From: Oscillospiraceae bacterium
GTDB lineage: Bacteria > Bacillota > Clostridia > Oscillospirales > Acutalibacteraceae
Assembly: GCA_029227055.1 (NCBI GenBank)
Contig: JAQXZE010000028.1
Coordinates: forward strand, 1-56,679
DNA: 56,679 bases
Direction: 5' to 3'
The notes below the pieces were generated by a model. That model ran no database searches. It was given only the letters and a program-made list of their open reading frames with translations, and was not told the DNA's origin. Position 1 is the first letter of the stretch. Each line of letters opens with the position of its first letter. Shown piece by piece: positions 8,110 to 15,768 of this stretch. A program made the translations under genes and the position numbers.

Positions 8110-8931
8110 ATGAAAATTATAGCGCTTATTCTTTTAATTTTAATAGCTTTTATAATATTCTACATTTTCTCCTTGAGGGGCAGAGTAGGATTTGCAGACT
8201 GGTCACAGTTTAAGGGTTACTATTATGCCCATAGAGGTCTTCATAATAAAACAAATGTACCTGAAAATAGTTTGGCGGCTTTTAGTCGCGCAGTGGATAA
8301 GGGATACGGTATAGAATTTGATGTTCACCTTTTGAGTGACGGCGAGCTTGCAATAATACACGATTCTTCACTGCTTCGAACAGCGGGTGTAGATGTTAAG
8401 GTAGAGGACTTAAAGTCTGAAGACTTAAAAAACTATTTTCTTGAGGGAACCGCCGAAACGATACCGACACTTGAAAAAACGCTCTCGTTGGTAGACGGCA
8501 AAACACCCTTAATAATCGAACTTAAAACAAGCGGTAATAATGTAAATGATTTGTGCGAGAGGGTGTATGAAACCCTAAAGGGATATAGCGGCGCATATTG
8601 TATAGAAAGCTTCGACCCAAGGTGTATTTATTGGTTTTATAAGAATAAACCCGAGGTTATAAGGGGACAGCTTTCTGAAAATTTTTATAAATCGAAAACA
8701 ACAAAAGCGCCCTTTGTTTTAAAATTTTTGATGACAGGGCTTTTTACAAATTTTCTAACGCGTCCCGATTTTATAGCATACAAATTTTCCGATCGCGCTA
8801 GCATAAGCAACAAAATTTGCACTAAGCTTTGGAAAATGCAGAGTGTTGGTTGGACTATTACAGACGAAAATGATATAAATAAAGCAAAACTAGAGAATGT
8901 TTTCCCTATTTTTGAAGATATTTATCCCTAA
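8110..8931 (+). CDS. Membrane-anchored glycerophosphodiester phosphodiesterase
   Basis: A 273-residue GDPD-family protein with one N-terminal transmembrane helix (residues ~3-22) and a catalytic domain probably outside the cell. The signature AHRGLHNK lies at ~42-49, PENSLAAF shortly after, then EFDVHLLSDG and IIHD supply the metal-binding Glu/Asp and second His. It would release an alcohol from glycerophosphodiesters or teichoic-acid-like polymers. It begins 16 bases after the transporter stop, with GAGAGGAAT as ribosome site, so it is part of the operon. It may free the substrate from a glycerophosphate-decorated glycan, which is inference. Confidence 0.82.
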   Translation: MKIIALILLILIAFIIFYIFSLRGRVGFADWSQFKGYYYAHRGLHNKTNVPENSLAAFSRAVDKGYGIEFDVHLLSDGELAIIHDSSLLRTAGVDVKVEDLKSEDLKNYFLEGTAETIPTLEKTLSLVDGKTPLIIELKTSGNNVNDLCERVYETLKGYSGAYCIESFDPRCIYWFYKNKPEVIRGQLSENFYKSKTTKAPFVLKFLMTGLFTNFLTRPDFIAYKFSDRASISNKICTKLWKMQSVGWTITDENDINKAKLENVFPIFEDIYP

Positions 8932-8938
8932 ATTATAA

Positions 8939-8980
8939 GGCTCGAGCAAGGAATATAAATTCTTTGCTCGAGCCTTTTTA
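8939..8980 (+). terminator. Terminator of the amino-sugar operon
   Basis: Stem GGCTCGAGCAA (8939-8949) pairs with TTGCTCGAGCC (8964-8974) and is followed by TTTTTATTTTA. It lies eight bases after the GDPD stop. Confidence 0.9.
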
Positions 8981-8988
8981 TTTTATTG

Positions 8989-9017
8989 TTGAAGAAGATA
9001 AAAATTTGTGGTAAATT
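8989..9017 (+). promoter_or_regulatory. Probable promoter of the DUF5058-M20-folC unit
   Basis: TTGAAG (8989-8994), 17 bases and TAAATT (9012-9017) lie 36 bases before the first gene. The -10 is only a partial match. Confidence 0.45.
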
Positions 9018-9052
9018 ATTAATATAAAAATAAAAGAGAGAGGTTTGGGTAA

Positions 9053-9787
9053 ATGAAATTCAGCGTTAATCATCCAATTCTTTTTATAATGGTAGCGGCG
9101 GTAATTTTACTGGTGCTCGGTCAGTCCGTTTATTTTTTAATAAGGGCGGTAAAAAGAGCTAAGGAACTAGGTATTGAGAAAACTACTATAAAAAACACTA
9201 TAAGCTCTGCGGCAATATTCACAATAGCGCCTGCAGTTGCGATTTTGGTAGGTGTTATAACCCTTTCAAAGAGTTTAGGTATACCGATACCGTGGCTTAG
9301 ACTTTCTGTTATCGGTTCGCTTTCCTATGAAACAATTGCGGCAAACACAACCCTTGAGGCGTTAGGACTAAAGGGCGGCGACACTATAACCGACCCATCT
9401 GCCTTTGTTACAGTTTTATGGGTAATGACTGTCGGTATTATAGTAGGCCTTATCCTTGTACCCTTTCTTACAAAGAGGATACAAAAAGGCGTTAAAAATA
9501 TGGAAAAGCGCGATAAAAAGTGGGGAGAAATCTTTTCAAATGCAATGTTCCTCGGTATGATATCGGCATTTTTAGGATATGTTTTTTGCGATGTATCCAA
9601 TGTATTCAAGGGCGATACTTCGGGTCTTATCCCCGTTTTAGTAATGGGAGTTTCGGCTGTAGTTATGGCTATTTGCGGTTTGCTTGCCATTAAACTTAAA
9701 AAGAGATGGCTTACTGACTATGCTTTGCCGATAAGTCTTGTAGTGGGTATGGCGGCAGCTATCCCTGTAACAAATCTTTTAGGATAA
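9053..9787 (+). CDS. DUF5058-family membrane protein
   Basis: A 244-residue polytopic protein with about seven helices, which I recognise as DUF5058-like from its N-terminal pattern (helix, then FLIRAVKRAKELG) and the conserved IGSLSYETIAANTTLEALG segment near residues 88-106. Function of the family is unknown. The next gene, 14 bases on, encodes a second membrane protein of similar size, and then comes an M20 hydrolase. The pair looks like a two-subunit permease that feeds the hydrolase with a peptide or acyl-amino-acid. That reading is inference. Confidence 0.7.
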   Translation: MKFSVNHPILFIMVAAVILLVLGQSVYFLIRAVKRAKELGIEKTTIKNTISSAAIFTIAPAVAILVGVITLSKSLGIPIPWLRLSVIGSLSYETIAANTTLEALGLKGGDTITDPSAFVTVLWVMTVGIIVGLILVPFLTKRIQKGVKNMEKRDKKWGEIFSNAMFLGMISAFLGYVFCDVSNVFKGDTSGLIPVLVMGVSAVVMAICGLLAIKLKKRWLTDYALPISLVVGMAAAIPVTNLLG

Positions 9788-9800
9788 GGAGGCATAAAAA

Positions 9801-10475
9801 ATGAAGAACAGTAAAAAATCTCTTACATATCTTGAAAGTGTTCACCGTGACGGCTTTGTTTGGGGAATAATTTTATGCCTCGCAGTATTAGCAGTGCCGA
9901 TTATAGTCTCGGTTTTGTTTGGCGTTTTTCCGCAGTGGAAGGCTATGACAAAAGCCATGATTGCTATTGTGCCGATGTATTGGGCGGTAGGAATTGTAGA
10001 AATTTTTACATATATACCGATGCTGGGCGCAGGCGGAGCTTACCTTTCTTTTGTAACGGGTAATATTTCTAACCTCAAGCTTCCTTGCGCTATTGATGCG
10101 ATGGAGCGTGCAAAAGTTAAGGCAAATTCCGAAGATGGAGAAATTATTTCTACCATATCAATCGCCGTTTCAAGTATAGTTACAACAATTATTATAATTT
10201 TGGGTGTAATCCTCATAATTCCTTTAACACCTCTTTTAGAGTCTCCCGTATTAAAGCCTGCTTTTGACCAAATGTTACCTGCTTTATTCGGTGGACTTGC
10301 AGTAGTTTTTGTTTCCAAAAATCTAAAGCTTTCGATAGCACCCATAATCCTTATGCTTGCATTATTTATTTTTGTTCCTGCTTTAAATGCGGGTACGGTA
10401 GGAATAATGGTGCCTGTAGGCGTTGTATTTACAATTGCGGTTGCGCGTATAATGTATAAAAAGGGAGTTTTATAA
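9801..10475 (+). CDS. Partner membrane protein of the DUF5058 protein
   Basis: The 224-residue polytopic protein has about six helices. The striking conserved-looking segment is MLGAGGAYLSFVTGNISNLK (residues ~73-92), a glycine-rich re-entrant or half-helix pattern seen in transport proteins. Another glycine-rich stretch lies at ~160-170 (ALFGGLAVVFVSKNLK). No established family name comes to mind. It starts 14 bases after its upstream neighbour with AAGGAGG as ribosome site and ends three bases before the M20 gene. Co-translation with both is therefore likely and a permease complex is plausible. Confidence 0.65.
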   Translation: MKNSKKSLTYLESVHRDGFVWGIILCLAVLAVPIIVSVLFGVFPQWKAMTKAMIAIVPMYWAVGIVEIFTYIPMLGAGGAYLSFVTGNISNLKLPCAIDAMERAKVKANSEDGEIISTISIAVSSIVTTIIIILGVILIIPLTPLLESPVLKPAFDQMLPALFGGLAVVFVSKNLKLSIAPIILMLALFIFVPALNAGTVGIMVPVGVVFTIAVARIMYKKGVL

Positions 10476-10477
10476 AA

Positions 10478-11914
10478 ATGGAAATTTTTTTAGGAGTTTT
10501 AGCAGTTATCGTCTCGTTTTTGGCGGTGCTGATAATAAGAACTCTCGCTTTCAGGCCCAAAAGAGAAGTAGAGACAGATTTCGGCGAAGTAAGCTTTAGC
10601 TTGGATAAGGCGGTAGAGTGCCTTTGCGAGCTTGTGCGCTGTAAAACAGTTTCCTATAGAGACTCGTCTCTTGAAGATAATGCAGAATTTGAAAAACTAA
10701 TTTCAAAATTGCCAAAGCTTTATCCGAATATTTTTGAAAAATGTGAGTACAAGCAACTTGAAGATAGAGCTCTGCTTTTTAAATGGGAGGGCAAAAATCA
10801 TAACGAGCCTACTGTTTTAATGGCGCATTACGATGTAGTGCCTGTAAATGAGGAAGCTTGGGAAAAACCGCCATTTGACGCCATTATTGAAAACGGCGTT
10901 ATCTGGGGCAGAGGTACCCTTGATACAAAGGTTACATTCAGTGCGGCGCTTTTCTCGGTTGATACCCTCATAGCCGAGGGCTTTGTACCCGAAAACGATA
11001 TATATCTTGCCTTTTCGGGCGGCGAAGAGGTTAACGGCAAGGGTGCTGTTAATATAGTTGATTATTTTGAGAAAGAAAATATAATACCCGCATTAGTGCT
11101 CGACGAGGGTGGTGCGGTAGTAGAAAATGTATTTCCGGGTGTAAAGGGCTCTTGCGGTCTTATAGGAATTGCCGAAAAGGGTATGATGGATGTAGAGTAT
11201 AAGGCAAAGTCTCAGGGTGGACACGCTTCCTCCCCAAAACCGCATACACCTGTGGGTATTTTGTCAAAGGCGTGTACGAGGGTAGAGGCAAAACCCTTTA
11301 AGTCTCACCTCACACTGCCCGTTGCCGCTATGTTTGATACGCTAGGCAGACATTCTACCTTCCTTTACAGAATGATTTTCGCTAATCTTTTCTGCTTTAA
11401 GCCTGTGCTCGATTTGATATGCAAAAAAAGCGGAGGAGAGCTCAACGCTCTTATGCGTACAACAGTAGCCTTTACACAAATGAAGGGTAGTGACGCCTCT
11501 AATGTTATTCCGCCTGAAGCGTCTATGGTTTCTAATATAAGACTAAACCCCGAAGATAATATGAACTCGGCTCTCGACTATCTTAAAAAGGTTGTAGGAG
11601 ACGAGAATGTTTCGGTAAACATTCTTCACGGAATGAACCCTAGTCGAGTATCAAGAATAGACTGTGATGCTTACGAAAAGGTAGCAAAAGCCATAAGGCA
11701 GACTTGGAAAGGCTGTATCGTTTCTCCGTACTTAATGGTTGCTTGTTCTGATAGCCGTCATTACGGCAGAATTTCCGATAAGGTTTACAGATTTTCTGCA
11801 ATGGCGCTCTCAAATGAGGAGAGAGCCTTAATTCACGGCAATAACGAGCGTATACCGATAGAAACGGTAAAGAGCGCAGTTGAATTTTATATACGCCTTA
11901 TAAAAATGTGTTAG
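10478..11914 (+). CDS. M20-family zinc peptidase/amidohydrolase, PM20D1-like
   Basis: A 478-residue M20 metallohydrolase with an N-terminal membrane helix (residues ~2-23). Active-site residues are visible: MAHYDVVP (His117, Asp119), GRGTLDTKV (Asp149 bridging zinc), SGGEEVNGKG (Glu183 base, Glu184), LVLDEGG (Asp209), and a late IHGNNERI histidine. Length and membrane anchor fit the carboxypeptidase S/PM20D1 branch, which hydrolyses peptides or N-acyl-amino-acids. It is packed tightly behind the two putative permease subunits, so uptake and cleavage of one substrate are probably linked. Its stop region overlaps the possible starts of folC. Confidence 0.85.
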   Translation: MEIFLGVLAVIVSFLAVLIIRTLAFRPKREVETDFGEVSFSLDKAVECLCELVRCKTVSYRDSSLEDNAEFEKLISKLPKLYPNIFEKCEYKQLEDRALLFKWEGKNHNEPTVLMAHYDVVPVNEEAWEKPPFDAIIENGVIWGRGTLDTKVTFSAALFSVDTLIAEGFVPENDIYLAFSGGEEVNGKGAVNIVDYFEKENIIPALVLDEGGAVVENVFPGVKGSCGLIGIAEKGMMDVEYKAKSQGGHASSPKPHTPVGILSKACTRVEAKPFKSHLTLPVAAMFDTLGRHSTFLYRMIFANLFCFKPVLDLICKKSGGELNALMRTTVAFTQMKGSDASNVIPPEASMVSNIRLNPEDNMNSALDYLKKVVGDENVSVNILHGMNPSRVSRIDCDAYEKVAKAIRQTWKGCIVSPYLMVACSDSRHYGRISDKVYRFSAMALSNEERALIHGNNERIPIETVKSAVEFYIRLIKMC

Positions 11915-11925
11915 TGGGGAATTTG

Positions 11926-13149
11926 ATGGAATATAACGAAGCTTTAGAAAAGATACATTCTGTCGGTAATTTTTCTCTGCCACCAACACTAGAACGCATT
12001 AAAGAGGTTTTATCAAAGCTTTCTAATCCTCAAAACGATTTTCCCTCGATACAGATAGCGGGCACAAACGGAAAGGGCTCGGTTGCTGTTATGACAGCCG
12101 AGGTTTTAACCGAGCAGGGCTATAAAACGGGGCTTTTTACTTCCCCCTATATTCTCGATTTCAGGGATAGAATAAGAATTAACGGCGAATTTATCGAAAA
12201 GGAAAAACTCGGCCGTCTTACCGAAGAGGTTTTAAATACAGGGGTAGAGCTTACCGAATTTGAGCTTATAACCGCTATTGCTTTTCTTTATTTTTCAAGA
12301 GAAAAGTGCGATATAGCAGTAATCGAAACGGGGCTTGGCGGCAGACTTGATGCAACCAATGCTTTAGAGGATAATTTGGCATCGGTCATTACTAAAATCG
12401 GTCTTGACCATACCGCCGTTTTAGGTGATACAATAGAGCAAATTGCATTAGAAAAGTGCGGTATAATAAAAACAGGACATACCGTTACACTCTCCTCTCA
12501 AGAACAGTCGGCACTAGAGGTAATAAAGCAAAAGGCTAAAAACCTTATAATTCCCGATTTAAAGGAACTCGAAATTTTAAAAAGCGATTTGTCGGGCAAT
12601 AAGTTTATTTATAAGGGCGAGATTTATGAAACTTTATTAAAGGGTGAATTTCAGATTGATAACGCCCTTGCGGTAATAGAATTATTTAATAATATTGATA
12701 TTGCGGTGTCACTCGAAAGCATTAAAAAGGGTATAAAAAAAGCCGAGCACCCCGCAAGATTTGAAACCTTTATGGGCGGCAGAATAATTCTAGACGGCGC
12801 TCACAATCCCGATGCGGCAGAGGTTTTATCAAGACAGCTTGAAAGCATTAAAAATGCTACTGCTATAGTGGGAATGATGAAGGATAAGGACTGCGAAGCA
12901 GTGCTAGCTAAAACTCTGCCTTTCTTTTCAGAGGTAATAGTGGTTGAGGTTGAGGGACAAAGAAGGTCTTTAAAAGCCGAAGAGCTAGAGGCTATTGCTA
13001 AAAAATATTGCAGTGATACTTCTAGCGAAAAGGATTACAAAGAGGCGCTAAAAAGGACGCTTTCAGGGGATAAGAACAAAACGGTTGTGATTTTTGGATC
13101 CCTTTATTTAGCCTCGGCAATAAGACCGCTTTTATTAGACCTAAAGTAG
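11926..13149 (+). CDS. folC: Bifunctional folylpolyglutamate/dihydrofolate synthase
   Basis: FolC adds glutamate to folates (and in many bacteria to dihydropteroate) using ATP. The Mur-ligase fold is clear: GTNGKGSV P-loop at residues ~46-53, FTSPYILDFRDRI, then ETGLGGRLDATN around 130-145, GLDHTAVLGDT with a metal-ligand His, and the C-terminal ILDGAHNPDA of the Mur C-domain. The start is the ATG at 11926 behind AGTGGGGA; GTG codons at 11908 and 11914 are also possible and would overlap the M20 gene. The resulting 407 residues are normal. A terminator follows. Confidence 0.92.
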   Translation: MEYNEALEKIHSVGNFSLPPTLERIKEVLSKLSNPQNDFPSIQIAGTNGKGSVAVMTAEVLTEQGYKTGLFTSPYILDFRDRIRINGEFIEKEKLGRLTEEVLNTGVELTEFELITAIAFLYFSREKCDIAVIETGLGGRLDATNALEDNLASVITKIGLDHTAVLGDTIEQIALEKCGIIKTGHTVTLSSQEQSALEVIKQKAKNLIIPDLKELEILKSDLSGNKFIYKGEIYETLLKGEFQIDNALAVIELFNNIDIAVSLESIKKGIKKAEHPARFETFMGGRIILDGAHNPDAAEVLSRQLESIKNATAIVGMMKDKDCEAVLAKTLPFFSEVIVVEVEGQRRSLKAEELEAIAKKYCSDTSSEKDYKEALKRTLSGDKNKTVVIFGSLYLASAIRPLLLDLK

Positions 13150-13180
13150 TATTTTTCGACAACTTAATACGACATAAATT

Positions 13181-13230
13181 TAACGGACAAACCTTTATTA
13201 TATAATATAAGGCTTGTCCGTTATTTTTTT
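13181..13230 (+). terminator. Terminator between folC and spoIIAA
   Basis: A 15-bp stem (13181-13195 with 13209-13223, one mismatch) is followed by eight T. Its T tract ends only about five bases before the ribosome site of spoIIAA, an unusually tight arrangement. Confidence 0.85.
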
Positions 13231-13245
13231 AAAAGAGGTGTTTAA

Positions 13246-13548
13246 ATGCCGGTAAGGATTAATGTTACGGGTGAAGTGGTTACGGCTTATTTAAGCGGAG
13301 AGATAGACCACCATTCAGCAAGAGAAATGAGGGAGTGCATAGACAGTGCGGTAGAACTGAATATGCCGACTTTATTGGTGTTGGATTTTAGCGAAGTGAG
13401 TTTTATGGACAGTTCGGGTATAGGGCTTGTTATGGGAAGATACAGAAATTTGCAAAAAAGTGGTGCAGATCTGCATATAACAGGTGCGCCGCCAAATATT
13501 CATAAGGTTATGAAGCTTGCAGGTCTTGAAAAGCTTGCAAAATTATAA
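13246..13548 (+). CDS. spoIIAA: Anti-sigma F factor antagonist SpoIIAA
   Basis: A 100-residue STAS-domain protein. Dephosphorylated SpoIIAA displaces sigma F from SpoIIAB in the forespore; SpoIIAB inactivates it by phosphorylating one serine. That site is visible in FMDSSGIG, with Ser57 equivalent to Ser58 of B. subtilis. The order spoIIAA-spoIIAB-sigF downstream is the textbook operon. The ATG has AAGAGGTG at good spacing. In other spore formers the operon is read by sigma H; I could not see a convincing sigma H site in the space available. Confidence 0.95.
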   Translation: MPVRINVTGEVVTAYLSGEIDHHSAREMRECIDSAVELNMPTLLVLDFSEVSFMDSSGIGLVMGRYRNLQKSGADLHITGAPPNIHKVMKLAGLEKLAKL

Positions 13549-13575
13549 TTACCACATTAGAAAAGGGAGAAGAAA

Positions 13576-14019
13576 ATGAGCATTACAAATAAGTTTAATA
13601 TGAATTTACTGTCCCGCTCCTCAAATGAGGGCTTTGCGCGTTCGGTAGTGGCGGCATTTGCGGCTCAGCTAGACCCCACAATCGAAGAAATAAGCGACAT
13701 AAAAACCGCTGTATCCGAGGCGGTTACAAACTGTATCGTTCACGCTTACAAGGACGGTATCGGTAAAATATACATAACCTGCGAAATAATAGACGGTAAT
13801 AAAATAAGGATTAAAATTAGAGATAACGGTTGCGGAATAGAAAATGTAGAAAAGGCAATGGAACCGCTTTTCACAACAGTCGGGGGAGAGCGTGCGGGAC
13901 TCGGCTTTGCCGTTATGCAAAGCTTTACCGACGGCATAACCGTAAAATCAAAGGTCGGTAAGGGGACGACCGTTACAATGGTTAAGCGCATTATACCTAA
14001 ATTTACGGTAAATGCTTAA
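13576..14019 (+). CDS. spoIIAB: Anti-sigma F factor / serine kinase SpoIIAB
   Basis: A 147-residue GHKL-fold kinase that binds and holds sigma F and phosphorylates SpoIIAA. The ATP-binding boxes are present: N-box AVSEAVTNCIVHAY (about 50-63), IRDNGCGIENVE (about 87-98) and the lid GERAGLGFAVMQSF (about 110-123). It follows spoIIAA by 27 bases and its last eight bases overlap the start of sigF, as is usual for translational coupling between sigma factor and inhibitor. Confidence 0.95.
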   Translation: MSITNKFNMNLLSRSSNEGFARSVVAAFAAQLDPTIEEISDIKTAVSEAVTNCIVHAYKDGIGKIYITCEIIDGNKIRIKIRDNGCGIENVEKAMEPLFTTVGGERAGLGFAVMQSFTDGITVKSKVGKGTTVTMVKRIIPKFTVNA

Positions 14020-14677
14020 GGAAAGAGAAAAAAGGGATGAATTTATAGAAGAAAATTTGGGATTAGTACACTCTATCTGTAAGCGTTTTATGGGTAGAGG
14101 TATTGATTATGAGGATTTATATCAAACGGGCTGTATAGGTCTTATAAAGGCGGCAGACGGATTTGATAGTGAGCGCGGACTTATGTTTTCAACCTACGCC
14201 TTTCCCGTTATAATGGGAGAGGTTAAAAGACTTTTCAGAGATACAGGTGCTATCAAGGTATCACGAAGCCTTAAAGAGCTATCCCTGAAAACCGTGCGGC
14301 AGAGGGATATTTTAAGTAATAAGCTCGGCCGTGAGCCTACCGTAAGGGAACTGGCCGACGCACTATGCGTTGAGGTCGAAGAAATAACAGAGGCTTTATG
14401 TGTGGCAAGACCTACCGTTTCTCTGACTTATAATTCGGATGACGGCGTAAAGGAGCTTGACCTTCCGAGTGAAAGCCTAGAGGACGAGCTTTCTAATAAG
14501 CTGAGCCTCGATATAGCCTTCGAAGCCTTAAGCGAAAAGGAGAGAAGCCTTATGACACTTCGGTATTATGAGGGCTACACTCAGTCGAAGGTCGCAGAGG
14601 CTCTCGGTATGACACAGGTGCAGGTCTCCCGAACAGAAAAGCAGCTTCTTAAAAGGCTAAAGGATATTTTAGACTGA
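14012..14677 (+). CDS. sigF: RNA polymerase sigma factor SigF (forespore)
   Basis: A 221-residue sigma-70 family protein that directs early forespore transcription. Region 2 is seen as YQTGCIGLIKAADGFD and FSTYAFPVIMGEVKR; region 3 as LGREPTVRELADAL; region 4 ends YYEGYTQSKVAEALGMTQVQ plus SRTEKQLLKRLK. Its ATG lies inside the end of spoIIAB. Identity as SigF rather than SigG or SigE rests on the operon order and on the lack of a pro-sequence. Confidence 0.93.
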   Translation: MLKEREKRDEFIEENLGLVHSICKRFMGRGIDYEDLYQTGCIGLIKAADGFDSERGLMFSTYAFPVIMGEVKRLFRDTGAIKVSRSLKELSLKTVRQRDILSNKLGREPTVRELADALCVEVEEITEALCVARPTVSLTYNSDDGVKELDLPSESLEDELSNKLSLDIAFEALSEKERSLMTLRYYEGYTQSKVAEALGMTQVQVSRTEKQLLKRLKDILD

Positions 14678-14704
14678 GTTTACAAAGAATTTAAAATCTT
14701 TCGG

Positions 14705-14733
14705 TTGATTATTTTTGGAATTTATATTAAAAT
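14705..14733 (+). promoter_or_regulatory. Promoter of the XRE membrane regulator
   Basis: TTGATT (14705-14710), 17 bases and TAAAAT (14728-14733) precede the gene by 36 bases. This separates it from the spoIIA operon. Confidence 0.55.
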
Positions 14734-14769
14734 ATAAATAACTAATACGGTCTTGAAGGTAGGATGTTA

Positions 14770-15393
14770 ATGATAATCAGCGAAAAACAGTTGCGTATAA
14801 ACTTCGCAAACCGACTAAACGAGCTTCGCAGAGCCTCGGGTATGACTCAGCTTGAACTTGCTCAAAAGCTTAATTATTCTGATAAGTCGGTTTCCAAATG
14901 GGAGAGGGCTGAGGGTATTCCCGATTTGTATCTAGTAATGCAGATTGCCGATATTTTTGAGGTAACTCCTAATGACCTTGTTTCAGATAAGCCCTTCAGG
15001 CGTCATTTAGTTTCAAGAAATAAACTGATAATTACCATTTTGGCATTGGTTTCCCCTTGGCTTTTAACAATAATTGTAAATTGGATAACAGAATTGCTTA
15101 ATGTAAACTTCCCTGCATGGCATTATTACATATTTGCAATTCCCGTAACGGCAATAATTGCTATAGTCTTTACTGCTATTTGGTGGAAAAAGATTTGGTT
15201 GTTTATTTCGGTATCTGCTCTTATTTGGTCGATACCTACCTGTATTTTTACAACCTTTACCATACCGCAAAACGCCTTTATTTACATAGTTGCCGCAGTA
15301 GTTCAGGTTATGGCAATCTTGGGTTTCTGCATAAAAAAACACCCGAAATATATTGAAAGTAATATTGATTTAGAAAACAAAAAAGAAGACTGA
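14770..15393 (+). CDS. XRE-type DNA-binding protein with four-helix membrane domain
   Basis: A 207-residue protein. Residues ~5-62 form a Cro/CI helix-turn-helix (LNELRRASGMTQLELAQKLN, then SDKSVSKWERAEGIPDL), the common Firmicutes type with the SVSKWE recognition turn. Residues ~80-190 hold four hydrophobic helices with a tryptophan-rich third helix. The tail is charged. Such membrane-tethered regulators are widespread, but their signals are unknown. The ATG at 14770 is seven bases after GAAGGTAGG; the ATG at 14764 is too close to that site. It is followed by the hairpin array. Confidence 0.75.
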   Translation: MIISEKQLRINFANRLNELRRASGMTQLELAQKLNYSDKSVSKWERAEGIPDLYLVMQIADIFEVTPNDLVSDKPFRRHLVSRNKLIITILALVSPWLLTIIVNWITELLNVNFPAWHYYIFAIPVTAIIAIVFTAIWWKKIWLFISVSALIWSIPTCIFTTFTIPQNAFIYIVAAVVQVMAILGFCIKKHPKYIESNIDLENKKED

Positions 15394-15395
15394 TA

Positions 15396-15597
15396 GGCGT
15401 TGTGTCCGTAAGGATACAACGCCAGTTTTATTCGCCTTGCGGCGAGTTTTATTGCTTCGCAGTTATATTCGGCTTCGCCGAGTGATATTTGCTTCGCAAA
15501 TTTTGGTGGCGGATAAAATATCACTGAAACCGAAAGGTTTCAATATCACTTTTGATTTATCAAAAATATCACTGTGAGACCTGTCTCACAATATCAC
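15396..15597 (+). repeat. Array of short hairpins with constant ATATCAC linkers
   Basis: Eight consecutive small hairpins fill this gene-free stretch. The first (15396-15407 with 15412-15423) is a 12-bp stem that may also terminate the upstream gene. Three GC-rich ones follow (15432-15445, 15453-15459, 15469-15481), then ATTTGC-TTC-GCAAAT (15487-15501). Three more stems (15525-15542, 15550-15565, 15573-15590) have unrelated sequences but are separated by the identical heptamer ATATCAC at 15518, 15543, 15566 and 15591. A reverse copy, GTGATAT, lies at 15482. The heptamer spacing is 25, 23 and 25 bases. No coding frame is apparent. The organisation suggests an intergenic palindromic repeat family rather than a protein-coding or CRISPR locus. 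Confidence 0.75.
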
Positions 15598-15623
15598 TAA
15601 TCAAATTATTTTTTGAGATAGTA

Positions 15624-15728
15624 AAACGGATGTGCAAAATTTTTACACATCCGTTTAATATTTGTCTCATACCGTAACAAGCAGGGAAAATGTATATCAC
15701 ATTTTCCACTTTTTAGGAGAACCTAAAA
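15624..15728. terminator. Terminator-like hairpins downstream of the TetR gene
   Basis: AAACGGATGTG (15624-15634) pairs with CACATCCGTTT (15646-15656) and has T/A-rich flanks on both sides. Two further hairpins follow, 15685-15693 with 15699-15707 and 15711-15717 with 15722-15728. Together they close the minus-strand TetR unit; nothing else is visible up to 15768. Confidence 0.65.
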
Positions 15729-15768
15729 CCCTTTTCTAAAAAATATTATCTATTCGATAAATTGGAAT

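Noticed and set aside
15482-15597. CRISPR-like periodic array
   Set aside because: The constant unit is only seven bases, the intervening segments are themselves palindromes, only four units exist and no cas gene is nearby.
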